Of a stretch of 6,622 bases of DNA, positions 6,199 through 6,622 are shown in pieces (the stretch's first letter is position 1; every line of letters begins with the position of its first letter). Made by a program: the position numbers and the translations under genes. The stretch is from Chloroflexota bacterium (GTDB taxonomy: Bacteria; Chloroflexota; UBA6077), in contig JAJYKO010000316.1 of NCBI GenBank assembly GCA_021788565.1, forward strand, positions 1 to 6,622. The letters run 5' to 3'. The notes under the pieces were generated by a model, which made no database searches, was not told the DNA's origin, and saw nothing but the letters and a program-made list of their open reading frames with translations.

Positions 6199-6269
6199 CC
6201 CTCACCCCAACCCTCTCCCAGAGGGAGAGGGAGTTCCGCGTATCACCTGTCCCAGAGGGCGGGTGAGGG
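6199..6269. repeat. 71-bp nested palindromic repeat (CCCTCACCC type)
   Basis: The outer arms CCCTCACCC (6199-6207) and GGGTGAGGG (6261-6269) are exact inverted repeats. Inside is a strong hairpin, CCCTCTCCC / GGGAGAGGG with loop AGA (6211-6231), and a shorter CCC-AGA-GGG hairpin (6251-6259). From general knowledge, CTCACCCCAACCCTCTCCC-type repeats are dispersed in many high-GC genomes as non-coding palindromic elements. It lies 38 bp after the binding-protein fragment stop. There is no T run, so a terminator role is not supported. Confidence 0.78.
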
Positions 6270-6322
6270 CCTAGCCGCGACCAGGGAAGCGCGAGAACGA
6301 AAATGCCCTGACGTGTCATCGG

Positions 6323-6412
6323 TCAGCGTGTCAGACGGTCGAACGGCCAGAAGATGGCGGCCTGGAGGACCCTGCTCAGGATCCACGCGGCATGGTTCAC
6401 GGCGAGCCTCCA
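6323..6412 (-). pseudogene. 3' remnant of a second DrrB-like ABC-2 permease gene
   Basis: The minus strand carries 29 codons and a TGA stop ending LQAAIFWPFDRLTR, against LQAGTLWSFNRLAR at the end of the intact permease gene at 3616. Eight of the 14 residues are identical, and 35 of the 42 underlying bases match. The preceding codons (WRLAVN...WILSRV) can be laid against the DWRAIGWALLS region with a small gap. The open frame is lost where the palindromic element beginning at 6414 adjoins it. Nothing upstream on this strand resembles the rest of the permease. It is in the same orientation as the intact exporter operon and too short to make a working membrane protein. It therefore looks like what remains of a duplicated or related exporter gene. 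Confidence 0.72.
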
Positions 6413-6413
6413 T

Positions 6414-6485
6414 CGTCATGCCCGCGAAGGCGGGAATCCATCGGCCTTATCAGTGGCCTCGATTCCCGCCCCCGCGGGAACGACG
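6414..6485. repeat. 72-bp inverted palindromic repeat (CGTCATKCCCGCG type)
   Basis: The outer arms CGTCATGCCCGCG (6414-6426) and CGCGGGAACGACG (6473-6485) are inverted repeats matching at 11 of 13 positions. Each half contains its own hairpin: CCCGC / GCGGG with loop GAAG on the left and TTCCCGC / GCGGGAA with loop CCCC on the right. The centre holds GGCC...GGCC. From general knowledge, 'TCATTCCCGCGAAGGCGGGAAT' repeats are dispersed in many bacterial genomes. Its left end is within two bases of where similarity to the permease ends, so insertion or recombination here may have truncated that gene. Confidence 0.78.
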
Positions 6486-6504
6486 GGTGGAACGTTGGCT
6501 TTGC

Positions 6505-6622
6505 TCAGTCCCACAAGAGGTTACCGCTGTCATCCCGGCGCATCGGCCCGAGGCCACGGAGAACCTCGTACTCGGGATTGCCGGACAGCCGCTCCAGCAG
6601 GGGAGCCGTCACGTAGAGCTCT
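6505..6622 (-). CDS. 3' end of an unrecognised gene running off the right edge
   Basis: In the frame ending at the TGA at 6507-6505, 38 codons are open to the window edge. They read as a plausible soluble protein tail: ELYVTAPLLERLSGN near the edge, then EYEVLRGLGPMRRDDSG, ending NLLWD. Codon use is GC-rich at third positions like the neighbouring genes, and the other two frames of this strand look less protein-like. The start and most of the gene lie beyond the window, and I do not recognise the family. It is transcribed in the same direction as the exporter genes, towards the palindromic element that begins 20 bp past its stop. Confidence 0.55.
   Translation of the reverse strand, partial: ELYVTAPLLERLSGNPEYEVLRGLGPMRRDDSGNLLWD

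Noticed and set aside
5891..6319. Minus-strand open frame across the end of the binding-protein fragment and the 71-bp palindrome
   Set aside because: Part is antisense to the binding protein and the rest is translated repeat sequence, a common false gene call.
6199..6485. CRISPR array
   Set aside because: The palindromes are of different sequence, occur once each and lack regular spacers.

Overview
The window is a high-GC bacterial accessory region dominated by six minus-strand genes that encode two ABC exporters and a TetR-family regulator. GTG is the preferred start in four of the six genes. The MacA-like adaptor lacks the long coiled-coil hairpin used to reach an outer-membrane channel, and the intergenic gaps carry GTAG-headed palindromic repeats. 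A monoderm, Chloroflexota-like host fits this best. That assignment is inference: there is no rRNA or other taxonomic marker in the window.

Read in the direction of transcription (right to left), the order is as follows. First comes a DrrA-type ATPase (5393-4401), then, after 11 bp, a DrrB-type ABC-2 permease (4389-3616). A 92-bp gap follows, holding a good sigma70-type promoter and a 19-bp imperfect palindrome, and then the TetR regulator (3523-2810). Next is a double palindromic (BIME-like) repeat, then a MacB/FtsX-type permease (2701-1451), a LolD/MacB-type ATPase (1448-777) and a MacA/HlyD-type adaptor (760-56). The last three genes are 2 and 16 bp apart and are surely one transcription unit. 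The first two form a second unit. The regulator sits between them, with its candidate operator just downstream of its own predicted start site. The simplest reading is a drug- or stress-responsive efflux locus in which one TetR protein controls itself and the downstream tripartite-like exporter, and possibly the upstream DrrAB pair. The substrate cannot be read from the sequence.

To the right the locus is scrambled. A plus-strand fragment (5522-6160) is the C-terminal part of an oligopeptide-type (SBP_bac_5) substrate-binding protein with no N-terminal lobe or signal peptide. A 71-bp nested palindrome follows at 6199-6269. At 6323-6412 (minus) lies the last 29 codons and stop of a second DrrB-type permease gene, whose 3' end closely matches the intact gene at 3616. 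The remnant stops beside a third palindromic element (6414-6485). The extreme right edge (6505-6621, minus) is the last 38 codons of a gene I do not recognise.

No single gene family here is new. The parts most worth a second look are the promoter/operator arrangement at tetR, stop codons supplied by the GTAG head of palindromic repeats, the second drrB remnant, the truncated binding protein with its own promoter-like sequence, and three unrelated palindromic elements that share one size and layout. No rRNA, tRNA, CRISPR array or convincing intrinsic terminator was seen. The stretch 6161-6622 holds only the repeats, the permease remnant and the partial gene described.
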